Source: a virus. From it: 64,000 nucleotides of DNA. The stretch is from the IMG/VR virus record IMGVR_UViG_3300010354_004913, positions 1-64,000 of that record; one strand, 5' to 3'. Position numbers and translations under genes: made by a program. Positions 60,001-64,000 of this stretch are shown here, piece after piece (the first letter of the stretch is position 1; each line of letters starts with the position of its first letter). The notes below the pieces were generated by a model. The model was not told the origin of the DNA and did no database searches. It saw only the letters and a program-made list of their open reading frames with translations.

Positions 60001-63000
60001 TGCTAGATTAGCTATTACTACACAGTTAACAGAAACACTAGCTGGAATTACATATATTAATACCGTAGCTCAAACTTTACTAGCAGCTCAACCTACTGCT
60101 GCTAAAGATATGGTAGCTGATCTTATAGCTGGTATTAAAAATATTATTATAGGAACAAACAATCCTCCTAAATCAAACAAAGACATGGATGTCTTCTTGC
60201 TAAACGACGGAACTATTCTTAGAAATATTACTGCTCAAGGTCATGGAGGATTTATGTGCGTACTTGACCCAGAAGGTCAAATTCAAACTAAATCTCCGTA
60301 CTTCCAAACTAACACTTGTTTGAGCGGCAGTGTTAATAAAAAGAGTTTTAGAGGAGGTATGTTTATTGACGGCTTTAGTGGAAACTTGCCAGCAACTATT
60401 AATTCTAGAACTAACTCAACTACATTAGTATTAGGTGGATTAACTGTAAGAGCTCCAGGAATTCCTACTTCTTTTGTTATAGAAGGAATACGTTATCAAA
60501 TTAACGCAGTAAGTAATTATGACAGAGTAGCTGGAACATGTACTGTTAAATTAGATGCTAGCACTCCATTTCCAGTAAACAATCCTAGTACAAGTTCTCC
60601 GTGGGCATATCCATATAGTATCATTATAGGTACTCCAGGTAATAAATCTATGTTGGCCAACGACTTTACACAGGTAAATGACTTAGGCTACGGAGTTGTT
60701 GCTACTAATAACGGATTAAGTGAACTAGTGTCAGTATTCACGTATTATAATTGGACCAGCTACTATTCAGTCAACGGAGCACAGATACGTTCATTAAATG
60801 GTTCAAGTTGTAATGGAGTTTATGGTCTTAGATCAGCAGGCAGAGATCCTAATGAAGTACCCGATCCTGTAGTGTTAGCTGATGACTTAGTTCAAGCTGC
60901 AAAAATTGTAAAAAGAACAAACTTTGCTTCTAAAAACTTAGCAGGTGAAACATCTATCTATATTGACTATTACAATTATATTCCGTATAATGTTTCCGAA
61001 GTTGAAATTGATCATACTCCAACAAGACAAAGCGCCGCAGAAAATTCTGTAGAACTTCCCAATAACATAACATTGGTAACAGCAGGTGGAGGTTATGCTG
61101 TAAATGAAATACTTACTATCAGCGGTGGTACTGTTATTCCAGGTCAACAGGCCACACAACTTATAGTAAAAACAATTTCAGGTGGTGGTCCTACTGGTCC
61201 AATTGCCACATTTGAATTAATCAACCCCGGTAGATATAGTATACCGCCAACAGGAGGAACATTTGGAAATCCTATTACTAGTGGAATAGTTACTACTAGT
61301 TCGTCTGGTTCTGGATCAGCAGCGACATTTAATATGACCTTTAGAGGTCCTGTAGCACTATATGAAATTTCTAATCTTGAACTAACAACCATGGTTGGCC
61401 AGGGCTTAGACTCAGGTGGTATCATAATTTCAAAGACGGTACTTAAATTAAATCTAAACACACAGGGTCGAGCTGATGCCAGCACATCACTGATTTCTGA
61501 CTTAATTGACGGTCAAGACATTATTATAAGAAGTTTGCAAAATGTTAGATTTAGTGGCATTGAAGAGGTTCAACCAACTAGACCTAGCACAGCTTTAGAA
61601 TTTAATGCCAGCTATGAAGATTCTGTGTATAGAACGCTGGCTTACAATTTAAGTTTTCCGACTGGGGCTTCATTACCTGCGAACCAAGCTGTGTTACAAT
61701 TTGATAGAAGCATAGACTATCTCATTGTTATTACTAATCCTGGTAAGATAGCCGATACAGATTATGTAGCCGGTGCTCCAAAAACTATGGGGTCAAAAGC
61801 TGGGGATACTAGAATAGCAATACAACCTATTGGTACTCAGGCTGTAATTGACAAAATTGACTCTGGACAATATGTTACAGTAATCAACGGCCGAGCTCAT
61901 ATAATAAGCAATTATAATCCTCCAAATCCAGGTTTAGGTCAAAGCGCATGGATTGAAATAAGTGAAAAGGCCTACGGTGACGGATCTAATTATCCTGTAA
62001 CTGTTGCCGGCTTAGAGCCAAGAGACCATGCTTCTAGTACTTTTAGTGCATTGCCCGTTACGGAACAAAGAACATTACGTGCTGGTTTACAAGAAGGCGA
62101 AAATGCTGAAATTACAGTTAATATTAGCACTTGTCGTGCTACAGGACATGACTTCTTAGATGTAGGCTCTGGTAGCTTTAATCAAACAAATTATCCAGGA
62201 AACATTTACGGTAGTCCTACTGAAACTCCAACACAAGAAAACGAAGTTATAGAAGAAACACAAGGTCGTGTATTTTATGTTTCAACAGACCAAGATGGTA
62301 TTTTTAGGGTAGGAAGATTCTTTGAAGTTGATCAAGGTACAGGTACAATTAAATTTAGTGCCAGTATTTCTCTAAGTCAATTAGACGGTATTGGTTTTAA
62401 ACGAGGTATTGTTGTTAAAGAGTTTTCTAACAATCCAACATTTCCAAGTGCCAAAGAAGATGCTGTTCCCACTGAATTTGCTGTACAAGGATATATTGAT
62501 AGACGACTAGGATATACTAGAGATGGAACTGTGGTTACTAGTTCTGAAAGATTGCCGCCCGGTGGTGGATACTTGCCTATAACTTTACCAGGAGGCACAG
62601 TAACTTTAGAAGCTAATTTACAAATGAGTACATTACCTGGTGGTAAGAAAATTGTAAATCTTCAAGATCCAACTGATGCTAAAGATGCTGCTACTAAAAA
62701 TTATGTAGATACACAAATTGCTGCAACTGATTCTCTAGTAGAATTAAAAGAAGTTAATATAATGACTCCTAGTGATGGTCATTTAGCATTCTTTACACAG
62801 ACTGGCCAAATGATGAATGCTGTAGTTACAGGGGATGTAGCTCTTACTCTAACCAGTGCTAATATTGCTACTCTTGTTGGAGGTATAACAACACCTCCAA
62901 CTATTGATGCTGGTATTATTGGAACAACTCTGTCTTCAGTTAGTAATGGTATTGTAGTTAATGAAGATATTAGTGCCTGGCCAGCAGCTGGTCATTTTAG

Positions 63001-64000
63001 AATTGGAAATGAAATATTTAAGTACAATTCTAAAACAGATGTAGCTAAACGTTTTGACAATATCACAAGAGCTAAATTTGAAACTACTGGAGCTATACAT
63101 GCTGTCGGCGCTGATGTAATATGTTTAGACGACAGCGAATTAGAGCTACAGATTATACCAGGCGCTATAGAAAACGCAGATGTTAATTCTGCTGCTGGTA
63201 TTGAACAAAGCAAATTGCTAATGACCATAGCTAATACTTTGGCAGCAGCACCAACTGGTACAGCTCAAGTTATACAAGCTGCTAATGGTTTGTCAAGTTT
63301 TGACGAAGATAACTTTGAAGTTACCAATGGATGGGTCGGAATTAAAGCAGGTGGTGTGTCTTTAGCAGAAATACAAAATATTGCCGATGGTAAAATTTTA
63401 GGTAACCTAAGCGGTTCTGCTGCGGCACCTCAAGAAATTACCACAGCAACAATTGTTACTAATGGTATTGATACTACATTTGTAAACAACATGAGTACAG
63501 TAGGTGCTGATGTATTAGTCAAACAATATAATAGATTAAAACCTACAGCTACCTTTGTGTCAATAACTGGTAATGTTAATATAGCACAATGGGGTGGTGG
63601 TTCGGGAACTATATCTAACGTTCCTGTTACTAAATTAACAGGTACAGGAAACGGTTTAATTGTTAATATAGGATTTAGTGCTGGTGTATATAATGGTGTT
63701 ACAGTAATACATGGCGGTACTGGATATGCTGACGGTGATCAACTGTTCATAGATGGTCGACTATTAGGAGGAATATCTGGAGGAGTTGGTATTGGCAATG
63801 ACTTAACATTTACTGTTGAATCAGGTGTTAACAATATTGACGGTACAGTTTATTACGGATTGAGTAAAGTAAGCCAAACAGCATTAGCAAATGCTATAGT
63901 TAAAACTGATTCTACTGGCAATTTAGGTAATGTTGTTAATAAATTTAATAATATTTTTGCTACTAACTTTACAGGATCATTCCTGGGAACTTCCGGTATA
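57026..64000 (+). CDS. Giant virion structural protein, 5' part (2,325 codons and still open)
   Basis: Starts two bases after the Fe-S carrier stop, with AGGGG seven bases upstream, and runs without a stop I could find to the end of the window. MARENIDIGIQGNDGTGDS, RESFRKVNENFKQLF is a typical baseplate or fibre head. Internal repeats: CNRDARLIVDALAADLRFGG (near residue 537) and CSRDVGLIVDAIVYDITNGG (near 956); AATKFYVD and AATKNYVD (near 334 and 1888); VPTNVSIKGDEFRRSII suggests a right-handed beta-helix. The end has FATNFTGSFLG, a fibre-shaft motif. Probably a tail or baseplate adhesin. Confidence 0.85.
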   Translation, partial: MARENIDIGIQGNDGTGDSIRESFRKVNENFKQLFAVFGQVDRIAFTDLDDTPSSYDPDTVIVANSDGTALLAKKIVGGTGIEIDNADETEVRIINTGGTVSSDPTPELGGHLDGTGAFSIVRVVDPDETIAGNISLDRSIPVTADDMVMSRGYADRRYLQSGGVPGLGSQVRVRDEPPGTSQYTKTVVDWVNGYAVVTNHGFNTGSNGVAFRYFAQNTPASNLINGGTVYLRYIDANKLGIYATQADAINNENRIPVNTPVIINRGTETLVDFYYDDELLGNWVSNEALPRKSVVRRQGDVMEGALILSDHPGTLAGAGAPNGQDDLQAATKFYVDNSSYTSESNLFVSTTGDDLQISTPPGKEGRAFSYAYATVGAACARAEEIINAALTEPGPYRQELTYSNVTNLAYLNSIGGYSPSPTVVARTLYVYTGGIGVDQSKLVSNRDLREGSIIKGLSSGATAKVITYDGFGLGPTNTDDVYQVELLHYDSDITNFKTDFKFAASKILSNKDFIAAETVAYVQDKYPSLTFDAVKCNRDARLIVDALAADLRFGGNNQTIKAGRSYFNGNSSVLLSGQVAPTADGVDYIKQLAQAVIANIDIPVSVTSIDFGTRTTTPQVIDTSIEGEEGSSIIIGRLIDAIEGIIIDGPNNKSKLLEFIPGENLEFGQPVPETQITIRVESGIYYEQLPIRVPTNVSIKGDEFRRSIIRPAPGQSQSPWAGIYFYRDDTFDGLTRTYTSSALVCSTNEVTTVSSLGDGTTATINFATQASVPFASGTRIFLTGASIDAFNGHHVVITGTTSSITFASTATGNIGSSGKVKGTIVSISGGSLTGLETEMYLTVTGGAGVFEPNTQVTRLLSPSSFEINLAPKTKLTASTVQGLNGSGLAPTGRNFGYHYLVDPAGENGVFDPAVSKTGGHSTSAGILTTNRTSIRNQVISYIDTTFPTLIYDEDLCSRDVGLIVDAIVYDITNGGVSRSLAAGHAYRRNASARLAITTQLTETLAGITYINTVAQTLLAAQPTAAKDMVADLIAGIKNIIIGTNNPPKSNKDMDVFLLNDGTILRNITAQGHGGFMCVLDPEGQIQTKSPYFQTNTCLSGSVNKKSFRGGMFIDGFSGNLPATINSRTNSTTLVLGGLTVRAPGIPTSFVIEGIRYQINAVSNYDRVAGTCTVKLDASTPFPVNNPSTSSPWAYPYSIIIGTPGNKSMLANDFTQVNDLGYGVVATNNGLSELVSVFTYYNWTSYYSVNGAQIRSLNGSSCNGVYGLRSAGRDPNEVPDPVVLADDLVQAAKIVKRTNFASKNLAGETSIYIDYYNYIPYNVSEVEIDHTPTRQSAAENSVELPNNITLVTAGGGYAVNEILTISGGTVIPGQQATQLIVKTISGGGPTGPIATFELINPGRYSIPPTGGTFGNPITSGIVTTSSSGSGSAATFNMTFRGPVALYEISNLELTTMVGQGLDSGGIIISKTVLKLNLNTQGRADASTSLISDLIDGQDIIIRSLQNVRFSGIEEVQPTRPSTALEFNASYEDSVYRTLAYNLSFPTGASLPANQAVLQFDRSIDYLIVITNPGKIADTDYVAGAPKTMGSKAGDTRIAIQPIGTQAVIDKIDSGQYVTVINGRAHIISNYNPPNPGLGQSAWIEISEKAYGDGSNYPVTVAGLEPRDHASSTFSALPVTEQRTLRAGLQEGENAEITVNISTCRATGHDFLDVGSGSFNQTNYPGNIYGSPTETPTQENEVIEETQGRVFYVSTDQDGIFRVGRFFEVDQGTGTIKFSASISLSQLDGIGFKRGIVVKEFSNNPTFPSAKEDAVPTEFAVQGYIDRRLGYTRDGTVVTSSERLPPGGGYLPITLPGGTVTLEANLQMSTLPGGKKIVNLQDPTDAKDAATKNYVDTQIAATDSLVELKEVNIMTPSDGHLAFFTQTGQMMNAVVTGDVALTLTSANIATLVGGITTPPTIDAGIIGTTLSSVSNGIVVNEDISAWPAAGHFRIGNEIFKYNSKTDVAKRFDNITRAKFETTGAIHAVGADVICLDDSELELQIIPGAIENADVNSAAGIEQSKLLMTIANTLAAAPTGTAQVIQAANGLSSFDEDNFEVTNGWVGIKAGGVSLAEIQNIADGKILGNLSGSAAAPQEITTATIVTNGIDTTFVNNMSTVGADVLVKQYNRLKPTATFVSITGNVNIAQWGGGSGTISNVPVTKLTGTGNGLIVNIGFSAGVYNGVTVIHGGTGYADGDQLFIDGRLLGGISGGVGIGNDLTFTVESGVNNIDGTVYYGLSKVSQTALANAIVKTDSTGNLGNVVNKFNNIFATNFTGSFLGTSGI

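Noticed and set aside
59203-63228. Minus-strand frames inside the giant ORF
   Set aside because: Shadows of a continuous plus-strand ORF with clear fibre motifs.
1-64000. tRNA genes, CRISPR arrays, insertion sequences or attachment sites
   Set aside because: No intergenic gap is long enough for most of these and none showed a cloverleaf, regular spaced repeats, transposase motifs or flanking direct repeats.

Overview
The window is almost certainly part of a large tailed-phage genome (T4-like myovirus type), probably from an aquatic host. The evidence is tail-fibre and baseplate-type proteins with the RRGTNA...TDTK..YVGDG head seen in marine T4-like phages, an open reading frame of at least 2,325 codons for a virion protein, phage-type DNA ligase, polynucleotide-kinase-like, ClpP, UvdE, WYL_2 and HNH genes, very tight packing with 4-base ATGA/TAATG overlaps, and two promoter classes: sigma70-like TTGACN-17-TATAAT and T4-late-like TATAAATA. 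No tRNA, rRNA, CRISPR or insertion sequence was seen, and no stretch over 300 bases lacks a gene. The host cannot be named from this sequence.

Layout. (1) 1-5051, plus strand: end of a vWA/DUF2828 protein, then a promoter-led run of small genes (Cx5R phosphatase, metallophosphoesterase, GGQ release-factor-like protein, PNK-like kinase) ending in a large lipoprotein. (2) 5104-7263: two fibre-type structural genes behind a late-type promoter. (3) 7320-40565: an AT-rich 33-kb biosynthetic island in seven alternating strand blocks. (4) 40624-56612: mostly plus-strand, promoter-rich block of auxiliary and nucleic-acid genes (desaturase, AbrB-like, IF-1, zincin-like pair, ClpP, DNA ligase with an in-frame amber codon, Bax-inhibitor-1 protein, QueD-like, UvdE). 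(5) 56671-64000: an A-type Fe-S carrier followed by a giant repeat-containing virion protein that runs off the window.

The island is the main discovery candidate. It encodes ten radical SAM proteins, about ten small Fe(II)/2-oxoglutarate-type jelly-roll oxygenase candidates, a flavin-dependent halogenase, an arginine:glycine-type amidinotransferase, an ANL (AMP-forming) ligase, a PLP aminotransferase-like protein, an epimerase, a UDP-glucose-dehydrogenase-like protein, a glycosyltransferase-like protein, two tandem SDRs, a GNAT-like protein, a QueC-like ATP pyrophosphatase, two kinase-fold candidates, a methyltransferase, an SGNH hydrolase and a glutathione peroxidase. Four of the radical SAM proteins carry a cysteine module at the N-terminus that resembles a SPASM domain moved to the front.

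Working idea (inference): these enzymes act together to hydroxylate, halogenate, methylate, epimerise, amidinate or glycosylate either the phage's own surface proteins or glycans, or a small molecule. The island sits directly beside fibre genes, its borders carry late-type rather than sigma70 promoters, and it has no visible NRPS, PKS, carrier protein or exporter. These points favour virion decoration, but nothing here proves a substrate.
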